A stretch of DNA of 64,000 bases from Arcobacter cloacae (GCF_013201935.1 NZ_CP053833.1:1550001-1614000), one strand, 5' to 3'. Shown: positions 51,506 through 61,006, counted from the first letter of the stretch. Numbers and translations are program-made. Notes: generated from the sequence alone by a model not told the origin.

Positions 51506-52203
51506 TTATCTTCTTCTTTTACAAATTTACTTCCACCTATAACAATGGCAATATCACCCTCTTTCCAGAAGATTGTTCTCCAAATTTGATAATAAATATG
51601 ACACATTACCCAAACAAGTATAAAATACATTGCATAATGATGAGCAATTCTAACTCCCATATTTCCACCAAATACTACTAAAGTCCAATCAGTCACTAAA
51701 TGAAGCATCCAAGGCCACCAAGTTCCAATTGAACTCTCCCCTGAAGCTAAACCATGTACATAAAGTTGAAGTCCTGTAAATAACATAAATACTAATAATA
51801 AATGGAAAATTGTAAAAAATACAATATTATAACTATCACTATGTGATGAATCAAACTTTTTTCTTTTATTAAAAGTAATTAAATTTAAAAATACTTCCCA
51901 AAATTCAACAAGATTTTGTTTATTTGGAATTAATTTTTTATAAGGTTTTTCAAATCTTGAAAAGAAATATAAATAACCAACTATAATAGCAGTAACATCA
52001 AAGATAATTGCTGCCATAAAATGCCACCATCTATTCCAAGCCATTACATACTTATCCACTGCGGGATCAGCTATTAATGTTTGATAATAAGGGTAACCTA
52101 TATATAAACCGGTTATAACTGCTATTATCATACATATAGCATTTAGCCAATGTATGATTCTCATAGTAGCAGTCATTCTTTTAACCTCTTTAATTTTAGG
52201 CAC
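51496..52203 (-). CDS. hydC: Quinone-reactive hydrogenase cytochrome b subunit HydC
   Basis: Di-haem membrane subunit that passes electrons from HydA to quinone. About four to five helices (residues 18-38, 62-82, 115-140, 170-200). Candidate haem ligands are the His residues in RIIHWLNAI (near 17), WRWWHFMAAI (near 60), HVGLASG-type loop and AHHYAMYFILVWVMCH (near 188-203), the standard set for this family. The frame is open to a TTG at 52218, but GGAGG (52212-52216) sits 8 bases before a GTG at 52203, giving (M)PKIKEVKRMTATMR; I choose that. It overlaps hydB by 8 bases. 235 residues. Confidence 0.92.
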   Translation of the reverse strand: MPKIKEVKRMTATMRIIHWLNAICMIIAVITGLYIGYPYYQTLIADPAVDKYVMAWNRWWHFMAAIIFDVTAIIVGYLYFFSRFEKPYKKLIPNKQNLVEFWEVFLNLITFNKRKKFDSSHSDSYNIVFFTIFHLLLVFMLFTGLQLYVHGLASGESSIGTWWPWMLHLVTDWTLVVFGGNMGVRIAHHYAMYFILVWVMCHIYYQIWRTIFWKEGDIAIVIGGSKFVKEEDKKD

Positions 52204-53938
52204 GGCTAGTTCCTCCAATTGGATCTACTTTATAAACTCCTAACTCTTTACCGTTAGTATCAATAATATGAACAGCACAAGCAATACAAGGGTCAAAACT
52301 ATGGATAGTTCTTAAAATCTCTAGTGGTTGATCTGGATTTGCTACTTTTGTACCAATTAATGAAGCTTCATAAGCTCCTAATCTTCCTTTATAATCCCTT
52401 GGTGCTGCATTCCAAGTTGATGGAACAACTGCTTGATAATTTGCAACTTTTCCATCTTTTATTTTTACCCAATGACCTAATCCTCCCCTTGGAGCTTCAG
52501 CCATTCCATAACCTTGAGCATCTTTTGAAACATTATCAAAATTAAATTCTGTCCATGTTGATAAATCACCATGTGCAACATTTATAGCTAATTCATCAAC
52601 CCAATCCATCATAACATCAGCCATAAGTTCAGTTTCGATTGCTCTTGCAGCTGTTCTTCCTACAGTTGAGAATAAAACAGTTGTTGGTAAGTTTCCATTT
52701 TTTAAGAATGTTGTTACATATTTAGAGATTTTTTCATCTCCACTTGCAACTCCTACTACCATTCTAGCAAGTGGTCCTACTTCCATTCTTTCATCATCAT
52801 ACAATGGAGATTTAATCCAAGAATATTTATTTTTAGTATCTAAATAAGCAATATTATTCTCTTTTTTTCCAAAACCTGTATAATTTGGTTTTGTAACTCC
52901 ATCATAAGGGTGTAAATTTGTAGTTCCCTCATACCAAGCATGAGTTACATCTTCAGTAATTTTACTTTGGTCAACTTCATAAACTTTTGATAAATCTCTG
53001 TTTTTTACAATTCCAGCAGGGAATAGTTTTGCTGATTTATAAAATGGTAAATCATCTAAATTGAAATCTCCAAAAGACATGAAGTTTCCAATTCCTCCAC
53101 CAATTCCCTCTAAAGCTTCATCAGCATACATAGTTCCAGCCATATAAACATCTGGTAAATATGCCTCTTTTATAAACTTTCTACTTCTTTTTAATAGTTG
53201 TTTAAACTCTGCTATTCTTGCAGGATTTTTAATATCTTGAACACAAGTTACTCCACCTACTACAAAAGATTGTGGATGTGGATTTTTACCACCAAAAATA
53301 GCCATCATTTTAGCCATATCTCTTTGTAATTCTAAAGCATCTAAATAGTGAGATAATCCTATTAAATTTTGTTCAGGAGTAAGCTTAAATCCTTTACTTC
53401 CCCAATATGCATTTCCAAAAATTCCAAGTCTACCTTGTTTTACATATTTTGTAACTCTTTCTTGAACTTGAATATATGTATCTTCACTTGCATTCCAAGC
53501 TCTTTGTCCTGAAACAGCTGCCCATTTTTGAGCTTCTGCAACTGTTGCTTTTGGATCTGCTTTTAAAGCTTCTGTGATATCAACCCAGTCAAGTGCATGA
53601 AGATGATAAAAATGTACTACGTGGTCATGTAAATATAAAGCACCTTGAATTAGATTTCTCACTAGCCTTGCATTTTTTGGAATTGTTACTCCAAAAGCAT
53701 GTTCAACAGCTTCTATACTTCTTTGATAGTGAGTTCCTGTACAAACTCCACAAATTCTCATAGCTAAAAGTCCACAATCTCTTGGGTCTCTTCCTTTTAA
53801 AATCTCTTCAATACCTCTAAACATCGTTGAAGAAGAGTAAGCATCAGTAACAACATTATTTTCATCAATGATTGCTTCAATTCTAAGATGTCCCTCTATT
53901 CTTGTAATTGGATCTATTACTAAATGTTTTTGTGCCAT
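52196..53938 (-). CDS. hydB: [NiFe] hydrogenase large subunit HydB
   Basis: Catalytic subunit of the periplasmic uptake hydrogenase, 580 residues. The nickel-ligand motifs are RICGVCTGTH (61-70) near the N-terminus and FDPCIACAVH near 548-557. After that His a tail of about 23 residues (starting IIDTNGKELG) remains, the substrate of the HydD protease. ITRIEGH (11-17) is the conserved large-subunit start. It carries no signal and is exported with HydA. Its ATG shares one base with the hydA stop. Confidence 0.96.
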   Translation of the reverse strand: MAQKHLVIDPITRIEGHLRIEAIIDENNVVTDAYSSSTMFRGIEEILKGRDPRDCGLLAMRICGVCTGTHYQRSIEAVEHAFGVTIPKNARLVRNLIQGALYLHDHVVHFYHLHALDWVDITEALKADPKATVAEAQKWAAVSGQRAWNASEDTYIQVQERVTKYVKQGRLGIFGNAYWGSKGFKLTPEQNLIGLSHYLDALELQRDMAKMMAIFGGKNPHPQSFVVGGVTCVQDIKNPARIAEFKQLLKRSRKFIKEAYLPDVYMAGTMYADEALEGIGGGIGNFMSFGDFNLDDLPFYKSAKLFPAGIVKNRDLSKVYEVDQSKITEDVTHAWYEGTTNLHPYDGVTKPNYTGFGKKENNIAYLDTKNKYSWIKSPLYDDERMEVGPLARMVVGVASGDEKISKYVTTFLKNGNLPTTVLFSTVGRTAARAIETELMADVMMDWVDELAINVAHGDLSTWTEFNFDNVSKDAQGYGMAEAPRGGLGHWVKIKDGKVANYQAVVPSTWNAAPRDYKGRLGAYEASLIGTKVANPDQPLEILRTIHSFDPCIACAVHIIDTNGKELGVYKVDPIGGTSRA

Positions 53939-55173
53939 TATTTTTCCTCTTCTTCTTTTGATTTTTTATTAGCTACAACAGAAGCTACTGCATGAACTCC
54001 AATACCAACTGCTGTTGCTGTTAATAAAGCAAGTCCAAATTCATCAACTGTTCTTTCAACTCCACCTGTAGGAGGTTTTATCTTAGCATTTGCCATTGGT
54101 CTTTGATAAGCATATTTATCCCAGAAATCTGGCTCAGAACATCCAATACATCCATGTCCTGCACCAATTGGCCAGTTTGTACCTTCGTTATATCTAATAA
54201 TTGAGCAGTTATTAAAAGTCATAGGACCTTTACACCCTACTTTGTATAAACACCAGTTATTTTTAGCACCTTCATCTCCCCACTCTTCAACAAATTCACC
54301 AGCATCAAAGTGAGCTCTTCTTTCACAGTTATCATGAATTCTATAACCAAATGCAAATTTTGGTCGTAATAAAGAATCAAGTTCTGGAATTTGACCTGTT
54401 AAAACATAATGAAGTACAACTCCTACCATATTAGCTGGATTTGCTGGGCAAGCAGGAATATTAACCACTGGTTTTCCTCTTACTAAATCCATAACTCCAA
54501 CTGCTTTTGTTGGATTTGGAGCAGCTGCTGGAACTCCACCAAATGTAGCACAAGTTCCAACAGCAACAACAGCTGCCGCATCTTTTGATAGTCTCATTAA
54601 ATGCTCTTGAAAAGTCTCACCAGCAGGTCCAATAGTTCCATAATTTCCATTCATACCTGTAGGAATTGACCCCTCTACAAAAAGTAAATATTTACCTTTA
54701 AAATGTTCCATTGCTTCATCTAATTGATGTTCAGCGTCATGTCCTGCACATGCCATTAAAGCATGGTGAAACTCTAAACTTAAAACATCAAATAATAAAT
54801 CATCAACCGTTGGAGCGCTACTTCTTAAAAGTGCTTCAGTGTTTCCTGCACAATCTTGTAATTCAATCCAAATAACTGGAACTCTATTCATTAACTCAGT
54901 TGCTTCAGCAACAAGTGGAGCAAACATAGGAGGAAGCATAAGTGTAGCAGTTGTTGCACTAACCCACTTCATGAAATCTCTTCTGTTTACACCCTCTGTT
55001 TCTAATACATCCATAATATCAACATCTCTAAGTGCTGGTTGTGCTCTTAAAGATTTTAATCTATTTTTTGCTTTTTCAAATAAAGAGTTATAATACTCTT
55101 CACCTTTATTTGTTTCTACTCTTCCTGATTTTTGGGTAAAAATTTTTTTTACCATCTGCGCTGAATCAATCAT
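53938..55173 (-). CDS. hydA: [NiFe] hydrogenase small subunit HydA
   Basis: Iron-sulphur subunit, exported by Tat with HydB. The twin-arginine motif NRRDFMKW is at about residues 63-70, after a long N-terminal stretch as in Helicobacter HydA, then ATTATLMLPPMFAPLVA. Cluster ligands: DCAGNTEA (proximal), GTCATFGGVPAA, NIPACPANP, DNCERR, CLYKVGCKGP and GCIGCSEPDFWD. Only single Cys residues occur at the proximal site, so it is not of the six-Cys oxygen-tolerant kind. A C-terminal anchor (ALLTATAVGIGVHAVASVVA) ties it to HydC. The ATG at 55173 has AAGGAG 8 bases upstream; a GTG three codons earlier is too close to it. Confidence 0.95.
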   Translation of the reverse strand: MIDSAQMVKKIFTQKSGRVETNKGEEYYNSLFEKAKNRLKSLRAQPALRDVDIMDVLETEGVNRRDFMKWVSATTATLMLPPMFAPLVAEATELMNRVPVIWIELQDCAGNTEALLRSSAPTVDDLLFDVLSLEFHHALMACAGHDAEHQLDEAMEHFKGKYLLFVEGSIPTGMNGNYGTIGPAGETFQEHLMRLSKDAAAVVAVGTCATFGGVPAAAPNPTKAVGVMDLVRGKPVVNIPACPANPANMVGVVLHYVLTGQIPELDSLLRPKFAFGYRIHDNCERRAHFDAGEFVEEWGDEGAKNNWCLYKVGCKGPMTFNNCSIIRYNEGTNWPIGAGHGCIGCSEPDFWDKYAYQRPMANAKIKPPTGGVERTVDEFGLALLTATAVGIGVHAVASVVANKKSKEEEEK

Positions 55174-55188
55174 ACTCTTCACTCCTTA

Positions 55189-55204
55189 AAATGAATGTTC
55201 ATTT
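55189..55204. promoter_or_regulatory. Compact palindrome in the hydA leader
   Basis: AAATGAA-TG-TTCATTT, a 7+2+7 inverted repeat immediately upstream of the hydA Shine-Dalgarno. It uses the same TGAA/TTCA half sites as the sites at 55249 and 55406 but with a shorter centre, so it may be a weaker or different operator. Confidence 0.45.
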
Positions 55205-55248
55205 ACTTTTTGTAAACTAACAATTAACAACTTATATTAAACTTAACT

Positions 55249-55266
55249 TATGAATGACAATTCATA
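55249..55266. promoter_or_regulatory. Palindrome TATGAAT-GACA-ATTCATA upstream of hydA
   Basis: A 7+4+7 perfect inverted repeat, 76 bases before the hydA ATG, of the TGAAT-N4-ATTCA type. A possible -10 (TTTAATATAAG on the minus strand, about 55231-55240) lies between it and the gene, so the site would sit near the -35 position. Confidence 0.55.
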
Positions 55267-55405
55267 GCATATAAGTAGCAATTTGTAAAGTTATGATTTT
55301 AAGGTATGATTTTATGGGTAGATAGTTTAATTTTTGTTCGAAAATTACTTAAGTGTATTTTTAATTCAGTATTTTATAATATTGTTACAAATATACACTT
55401 TTTTA

Positions 55406-55419
55406 TGAATAATTATTCA
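55406..55419. promoter_or_regulatory. Palindrome TGAAT-AATT-ATTCA between the two hydrogenase operons
   Basis: A perfect 14-base palindrome that begins right after the stop codon of the sensor-type large subunit and lies 233 bases before hydA. Same half sites and spacing as those at 25205 and 55251. Confidence 0.55.
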
Positions 55420-56778
55420 CTAATGGGTTGTACAAACAGAACACACATCAAAACTTCTAAGAACTATTTTTGCAATTTCTATATTTGGCGAACCAATTAT
55501 TGCTTTTTGTGCAATTCCTTTTTCTTTTTTATTAGAAGGTCCTAAATTCCAAACAGTTGGAGTAATAACATCATAAGCTTTTATTTTGCCATTTTCAATA
55601 TCAATTTTATGATATAAAGAGCCTCTACAAGCTTCTGTAACTGATATTCCACTTGCTTTTTCTATATCATTTAAAGAGAGTTTTGGTTTTATAAAAGAGT
55701 TTTCTAATAAATCTATTTTTGAAATTAAAGATTTAGTATCATTTATCAAAAATGCCATTTCATCAACTCTTGCCATTACTCTTGTAAAAACGCTATCATC
55801 AAAACTTTTATGTAACTCTTTTATAAATCTTCTATTTGAAATAATTGCTCTTGCAAGTGGACCTGTCTCAAAAAAACTATCATTGTAAGTAACTAATTTA
55901 CTCCAAGTATGTTTTTTAGAACTATTTTCCTCTTCATTTAAAGAAAAAGTATATTCACTACTTTCAGCTATTTTAGATAAATCGATTTTATTTACTATTT
56001 TTTGTTTTATTTTTCCACTTCTAAAAAGATTTGATTCTGCTAAACTTATAAATCTATTGTGTGATTTTCCATATATATTTAGATGATATTTAAAACAAAG
56101 TTCTTTAAAATACTTCATATCTTTATCTAATTTTTCCAAATCATTCAAACTATCAAAAGATAAATAGTCTTCTAAACTAACTCCACTAATAGAGTTTTCA
56201 AAAAAATCAATAGTCATTTGAAGATAGTTTTGCATATTAATCAAATCCATTCTAGTAGGATCACTCATAACTCCACCAACATTCATATATGAAGTATGAG
56301 GCCACTGCCCACCTATAATAGCAAGAGCCTTTATGGTTTCACTTGCAGTTTTACAAGCTTCAAGCCATCTTTTTCCTTTTAAAGGTGCATAAATTCCTAA
56401 ATCATTACTATGTAGTTTTATAATATCTGGCATAATAAAAAGATAAAACCATTTTATATGAGAATCTATAATCTCTATATTTAAACCTATTTGTCTTAAA
56501 AGTTTAGCTTTATTTGAAATTTCAATTTTTTCATTTATATTTTCATAGATATTTTCTAGTGCTTCAACGGTTGCTTTTAGATGTGCTTGTCCGCAAATTC
56601 CACAAATTCTTGGAGTATAAATCAAAGCATCTAAAGGTGATTTTCCCTCTAATATATATTCAAATCCTCTAAAATTTAGAAAATCAATTCTTGCATCACT
56701 TACTTTATTGTCTTTCCAACTACAAATTAGTTTTGCTTCTCCTTCAATTCTTTCAACTAAATCAACTGTTTTCATCAA
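55420..56778 (-). CDS. Cytosolic sensor-type [NiFe] hydrogenase large subunit
   Basis: A 452-residue large subunit with both nickel motifs, RICGICGQAH (57-66) and DVCSVCTTH (444-452). The protein ends exactly at that last His: there is no tail for a protease to remove. Absence of the tail, plus a partner small subunit without signal peptide, is the hallmark of H2-sensing regulatory hydrogenases (HupV/HoxC). It is shorter than HydB (580). VERIEGEAKLI at the start equals ITRIEGH of HydB. The Pro of DPC is replaced by Val. A cytosolic catalytic group 2 enzyme is the alternative. It follows its small subunit directly. Confidence 0.85.
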   Translation of the reverse strand: MMKTVDLVERIEGEAKLICSWKDNKVSDARIDFLNFRGFEYILEGKSPLDALIYTPRICGICGQAHLKATVEALENIYENINEKIEISNKAKLLRQIGLNIEIIDSHIKWFYLFIMPDIIKLHSNDLGIYAPLKGKRWLEACKTASETIKALAIIGGQWPHTSYMNVGGVMSDPTRMDLINMQNYLQMTIDFFENSISGVSLEDYLSFDSLNDLEKLDKDMKYFKELCFKYHLNIYGKSHNRFISLAESNLFRSGKIKQKIVNKIDLSKIAESSEYTFSLNEEENSSKKHTWSKLVTYNDSFFETGPLARAIISNRRFIKELHKSFDDSVFTRVMARVDEMAFLINDTKSLISKIDLLENSFIKPKLSLNDIEKASGISVTEACRGSLYHKIDIENGKIKAYDVITPTVWNLGPSNKKEKGIAQKAIIGSPNIEIAKIVLRSFDVCSVCTTH

Positions 56779-57672
56779 CTATTCCATCAATTTTTTATGA
56801 AGTCTATCTATTTTAAAAGTTTTAGCAACTCCACTTATACTTAAATATGCTCTTTTAGAAATTCCTAAAGGAACTTCCAAAGGAATTCCCATATTTTTCT
56901 TTGTTTCAAGCATATTATTTCTTGGAAAATCAACTTCAGTACAACCAATACAAGGCATACCTGCCCTTGTTTTAGAGTTTATATCATTCCAAAGAATTTT
57001 ATTGCAAGAACTATGTGTCATAGGAGCACGACATCCTTGATTGTAAAATAAACAACCCTCTTTTTGTCCAAAATTTCCTTCAACTTTCCATTCAAAATAC
57101 TCATTTCTTGTACAACCATGATGAGCTAAAGTACTATATAACTCTTTTGGTCTACCTTCATCATCTAAAGATATTTCTTTAAAATTTTTCAAACTAAAAA
57201 GGGTTTGAAAAATCCATTCAGGATGAACAGGACAACCTGAAAGATTTATTATTGGATGTTTTAACTTTTTTTTATTTTCATCTTCAATAGCATCTTTTAA
57301 ACCACAAACATCATCATTTTGGGTAAATTTTGCATGAATTCCACCAAAAGAAGCACAAGAACCAACTGCAATAAGATACTTAGACTTTTGAACTAATTTT
57401 TCTAAAATATTTTTTGTTGAATCATTTGAAGTTGTAAAGATTTTTTCATTAGAAGAAATAGCTCCTTCAACTAATAAGAAATCTATTTCTTCTTGATTTT
57501 TGATAATATCTTCTAAAGATTTATCAATAGTTAAACTACCATGATAAATAAAATCAAAACTTTTTAAAAAGAGTTCAAATCTACTAGAATTTGAACTTAA
57601 TAAGGAGTGGGTATTCCCATTACATGTAATTGCTGAAAACCAAACAACTGTTGGTTTTTTTTCACTCATCAT
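56779..57672 (-). CDS. Cytosolic sensor-type [NiFe] hydrogenase small subunit
   Basis: A 297-residue small subunit with no Tat signal and no C-terminal anchor. Ligand motifs in order: ITCNGNTHSL (near 15), AVGSCASFGG, NLSGCPVHPEW, HHGCTRNEYFEW, GCLFYNQGCRAPM and PCIGCTEVDFP. The TRNEYFEW block is of the type found in group 2 cytosolic enzymes (HupU/HoxB). It overlaps the TetR gene by 11 bases upstream and abuts the large subunit downstream, so regulator and sensor are made together. Confidence 0.87.
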   Translation of the reverse strand: MMSEKKPTVVWFSAITCNGNTHSLLSSNSSRFELFLKSFDFIYHGSLTIDKSLEDIIKNQEEIDFLLVEGAISSNEKIFTTSNDSTKNILEKLVQKSKYLIAVGSCASFGGIHAKFTQNDDVCGLKDAIEDENKKKLKHPIINLSGCPVHPEWIFQTLFSLKNFKEISLDDEGRPKELYSTLAHHGCTRNEYFEWKVEGNFGQKEGCLFYNQGCRAPMTHSSCNKILWNDINSKTRAGMPCIGCTEVDFPRNNMLETKKNMGIPLEVPLGISKRAYLSISGVAKTFKIDRLHKKLME

Positions 57673-58255
57673 ACTTTAATGCTCGATAAATATTTTCAGC
57701 AACTGCATCTGAATAACTTAACAAATCTTTATCTAAAACATTTTCACCACTTAAAAAGGCAAAACCACCTAAACTTCCCATTATCATACCAAATGCAGGA
57801 AAAAATTCTTGTTCTCTAAACTCTTTTTTTTGCGCACCATCATCAAGTAAAATCATAACTTCTGTTACAAACTCGCCAACACACAAAAAACCTTCACAGC
57901 CTTGCTTGAAAACTTCTCTATTTGATAAATAAACCCTTAAAAAATACTCAATTACTTCAGGTGACTTTTGAACATTTTCTAAATATTTTCTTACAAACAT
58001 ATAAATCTTCTCTTTTGAAGATATATCCATATTATTAACTTCTCTTAATTCATCAGCCAAAATATTCGTTGAATATTTAATTGCAAATTTAGCTAATTCC
58101 TCTTTTGAAGTAAAGTAGTTGTACATATTTCCAACACTCATTTTCATAGCTTTTGCAATATCTGGAATTGTGGTATTATAAAAACCTTTTTGAGAGAAAA
58201 GCTTTAAAGCATTTTCTATGATATTATTTTTTTTATTTTCTTTTGAAGTAGATAT
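57662..58255 (-). CDS. TetR-family regulator with apparent AUA start
   Basis: The helix-turn-helix reads NALKLFSQKGFYNTTIPDIA and AKAMKMSVGNMYNYFTSKEEL, a textbook TetR domain. The first ATG (58147) falls inside it, between helices 2 and 3, which would destroy DNA binding. Upstream the frame is open to a TAA at 58265 and contains no ATG, GTG or TTG; an ATA at 58255 stands 6 bases after TAAGGA and gives 197 residues, the usual TetR length. The C-terminal ligand domain has Cys in GCEGFLCVGEF. The gene overlaps the sensor hydrogenase small subunit by 11 bases. Control of the hydrogenase genes, through TGAAT-N4-ATTCA sites, is inference. Confidence 0.75.
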   Translation of the reverse strand: MSTSKENKKNNIIENALKLFSQKGFYNTTIPDIAKAMKMSVGNMYNYFTSKEELAKFAIKYSTNILADELREVNNMDISSKEKIYMFVRKYLENVQKSPEVIEYFLRVYLSNREVFKQGCEGFLCVGEFVTEVMILLDDGAQKKEFREQEFFPAFGMIMGSLGGFAFLSGENVLDKDLLSYSDAVAENIYRALKYDE

Positions 58256-58314
58256 AGTTTTTCCTTAAAAAAAATTTCTTCGATTTGTTATGTTACATTA
58301 TATTTTATTAAAAT

Positions 58315-58328
58315 TGAATAATTATTTT
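58315..58328. promoter_or_regulatory. Half-conserved TGAAT-AATT-ATTTT site before the TetR gene
   Basis: The left half and centre equal the palindrome at 55406, while the right half is ATTTT instead of ATTCA. It lies 60 bases upstream of the proposed TetR start, where an autoregulatory site would be expected. Confidence 0.35.
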
Positions 58329-58333
58329 TAAGT

Positions 58334-58364
58334 AAAAAAAAGCTTAGGAAAAATCCTAAGCTTT
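58334..58364 (-). terminator. Rho-independent terminator of acnB
   Basis: AAAGCTTAGGA (58339-58349) and TCCTAAGCTTT (58354-58364) around AAAA; on the minus strand the stem runs into seven T. It is 5 bases past the acnB stop. Confidence 0.88.
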
Positions 58365-58368
58365 AAAA

Positions 58369-60945
58369 TTATCTTGAAGTAACTAATGTAGTTAAATGCT
58401 CACTTGAAACTTGGTGGAAGTTTAAGTATTTATAAACACCATCTTTATTTGTTTCATTAATTTTTTGTGCAACAATATTCATATACTCTTCAACAGAAGG
58501 TAATCTTCCTAATAATGCGGCAACAGCAGCAACTTCAGCAGAACCTAAATAAACTTTAGAGTTTTTACCAAGTCTGTTATCGAAGTTTCTTGTTGAAGTA
58601 GAGAATACAGTTGAACCTTCACTTACTTGTGCTTGGTTACCCATACATAATGAACAACCTGGAATCTCAATTCTAGCACCTGCAGCAGCAAATGCAGCAT
58701 AGTATCCCTCTTCAGTTAATTGAGCTTCGTCCATTTTTGTAGGAGGTGCAACCCATAGTTTTGCTTTAGCAACACCTTCACCTTTTAATACTTCTCCTAA
58801 AGCTCTGAATAGACCGATATTAGTCATACAAGAACCTACGAATACTTCATCAATATTTTTTGGTCTTGATTCATCAGCTAAGATTTCAGATAAAGTAGCA
58901 ACATCATCTGGATCGTTTGGACAAGCTAAGATTGGCTCTTTAATTTCATCTAAGTTGATTTCGATTGTAGCTAAATACTCAGCATCTGCATCTGGCTCTA
59001 ATAATTGAGGGTTTTTAATCCACTCTTTCATTTTGTCAGCTCTTCTTTGTAAAGTTTTAGCGTCTTCATAACCTTCTTCAATCATTTTTTCAATTAATGC
59101 AATGTTTGAAGATAAATATTCAATAATTGGTTCTTTGTTTAATTGAACAGAACAAGCAGCTGCTGATCTTTCTGCAGATGCATCTGATAATTCGAATGCT
59201 TGCTCAACTTTTAAGTCTGGTAAACCTTGAATTTCAATAATTGTTCCAGCAAAAATGTTCTTTTTATTTTTCTTAGGAACTGTTAATAATCCTTGTTTAA
59301 TTGCATAATATGGAATTGCATTTACTAAATCTCTTAAAGTAATTCCTGCTTGCATTTTTCCTGTAAATTTAACTAATACAGATTCTGGCATAGTTAAAGG
59401 CATCATACCTGTAACACCTGCGAACGCGATTAATCCTGATCCAGCTGGGAATGAGATACCAATTGGGAATCTTGTATGTGAATCTCCACCAGTTCCTACA
59501 GTATCTGGTAAACATAATCTATTTAACCATGAGTGAATAACACCGTCACCTGGCTTAAGTGTAACTCCACCTCTTGAGTTGATGAAATCTGGTAAAGTAT
59601 GTCTTAATTTAATGTCAGCTGGTTTTGGATAAGCAGCTGTGTGACAGAATGATTGCATAACCATATCAGCACCAAAAGATAATGCAGCAAGTTCTTTAAT
59701 CTCATCTCTAGTCATTGGTCCTGTTGTATCTTGGCTTCCTACAGTTGTAGCGATTGGCTCAACGTACATACCTGGTTTTACACCTTCAACACCACAAGCA
59801 ACACCTACCATTTTTTGTGCTTGAGTATAACCTTTACCGTTATTAGCTGGTTGCTCAGGAGCAATAAATGCATCAGATGCACCTAAACCTAAAGCAGCTC
59901 TAGCTTTAGCAGTTAATCCTTTTCCAATAATTAATGGAATTCTTCCACCTGCTCTCATCTCATCTGTTAATGTATTTGGAGCTAATTTAAACTCAGAAAC
60001 TACTTTTCCATCTTTTTCAATTACACCAGCGTATGGTTTTAAAACAATAACATCACCAGTTTCAATTGAATCAACGTTTGCTTGAATTGGTAAACATCCT
60101 GAATCTTCTGCTGTGTTGAAGAAAATTGGAGCAATGATAGAACCAATTACAACTCCACCTGTTCTTTTATTTGGAACACCTGGAATGTCTCTTCCCATAT
60201 GCCATTGAACTGAGTTAATTCCTGATTTTCTTGAAGATCCAGTTCCAACAACGTCTCCAACGTATGCTAAAGGATGACCTTTTTGTTTTAATTCAGCCAT
60301 TTTTTCTAATGGTTTTTCCATTCTTGATTGTAACATTGCTGTTGCGTGTAATGGAATATCAGATCTTGTAAATGCTACAGTTGCAGGAGATAAATCATCT
60401 GTATTTGTTTCACCTGGAATTTTATATACAGTTAATGTCATTTCTTCTTCTAAAGCTGGTTTATTTGTAAACCACTCAGCATTTGCCCATGACTCAATAA
60501 CTTCTTTAGCTTTTGCATTTCCAGCATCCATTAAATCTTTAACATCATTAAATGAATTATAAACTAAGATAGTATTTTTTAATTGAGTAGCAGCAGCATC
60601 TGCAACTTCATCAATTTTTAAAGCTTCAACTAATGGAGATACGTTAAATCCACCCATCATTGTTCCTAAGATTTCAATAGCTTCAACTTTTGAAATTACA
60701 GAACAAGTTACATTTCCTTGAACAATATCATTTAAAAATGCAGCTTTTACATAAGCAGCATCATCAACACCTGGGTTGATTTTGTTTTTGAATAAATCTA
60801 AACAGTATTCAGCTTCAACAACTGGATTAGCTTTTAATAACTCTACTAACTCAACAGTTTGTTCAGCAGTTAAAGGTAATGCTGGTAATCCACCCTCATT
60901 AAGTCTCTCTTGCGAATGCGCTTTATAATTTGCTAATAAACTCAT
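58369..60945 (-). CDS. acnB: Aconitate hydratase B (bifunctional, 2-methylisocitrate dehydratase)
   Basis: Citrate-isocitrate isomerase of the TCA cycle, 858 residues with the AcnB domain order: HEAT-like domain (1-160), swivel domain 4 (about 165-370, with [13 protein letters not shown]), then domains 1-3. Cluster ligands fit SFCHTAAYP (near 437) and the pair in GCSLCMGNQ (near 770); [14 protein letters not shown] near 705 is also conserved. AGGAG lies 7 bases before the ATG and an extended -10 (60980-60985) upstream. AcnB type and length are normal. Two copies of a TGTACAATTTTTGTA element lie in the region upstream. Confidence 0.96.
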   Translation of the reverse strand: MSLLANYKAHSQERLNEGGLPALPLTAEQTVELVELLKANPVVEAEYCLDLFKNKINPGVDDAAYVKAAFLNDIVQGNVTCSVISKVEAIEILGTMMGGFNVSPLVEALKIDEVADAAATQLKNTILVYNSFNDVKDLMDAGNAKAKEVIESWANAEWFTNKPALEEEMTLTVYKIPGETNTDDLSPATVAFTRSDIPLHATAMLQSRMEKPLEKMAELKQKGHPLAYVGDVVGTGSSRKSGINSVQWHMGRDIPGVPNKRTGGVVIGSIIAPIFFNTAEDSGCLPIQANVDSIETGDVIVLKPYAGVIEKDGKVVSEFKLAPNTLTDEMRAGGRIPLIIGKGLTAKARAALGLGASDAFIAPEQPANNGKGYTQAQKMVGVACGVEGVKPGMYVEPIATTVGSQDTTGPMTRDEIKELAALSFGADMVMQSFCHTAAYPKPADIKLRHTLPDFINSRGGVTLKPGDGVIHSWLNRLCLPDTVGTGGDSHTRFPIGISFPAGSGLIAFAGVTGMMPLTMPESVLVKFTGKMQAGITLRDLVNAIPYYAIKQGLLTVPKKNKKNIFAGTIIEIQGLPDLKVEQAFELSDASAERSAAACSVQLNKEPIIEYLSSNIALIEKMIEEGYEDAKTLQRRADKMKEWIKNPQLLEPDADAEYLATIEINLDEIKEPILACPNDPDDVATLSEILADESRPKNIDEVFVGSCMTNIGLFRALGEVLKGEGVAKAKLWVAPPTKMDEAQLTEEGYYAAFAAAGARIEIPGCSLCMGNQAQVSEGSTVFSTSTRNFDNRLGKNSKVYLGSAEVAAVAALLGRLPSVEEYMNIVAQKINETNKDGVYKYLNFHQVSSEHLTTLVTSR

Positions 60946-60979
60946 ATATTATCTCCTCTTTATTTTAGAAAGTTTAGAT

Positions 60980-60985
60980 ATTATA
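60980..60985 (-). promoter_or_regulatory. -10 box of acnB
   Basis: TATAAT on the minus strand preceded by TGTGA, 34 bases before the acnB ATG. Confidence 0.6.
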
Positions 60986-61006
60986 TCACAAAGAAAAAAA
61001 TTAGTA

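Noticed and set aside
55306-55545. 79-codon open frame on the plus strand upstream of hydA
   Set aside because: Half of it is antisense to the sensor-type large subunit; no Shine-Dalgarno; the free half holds the regulatory palindrome instead.
55420-57672. Second hydrogenase as another periplasmic uptake enzyme
   Set aside because: No Tat signal or membrane anchor on the small subunit and no protease-cleaved tail on the large subunit.
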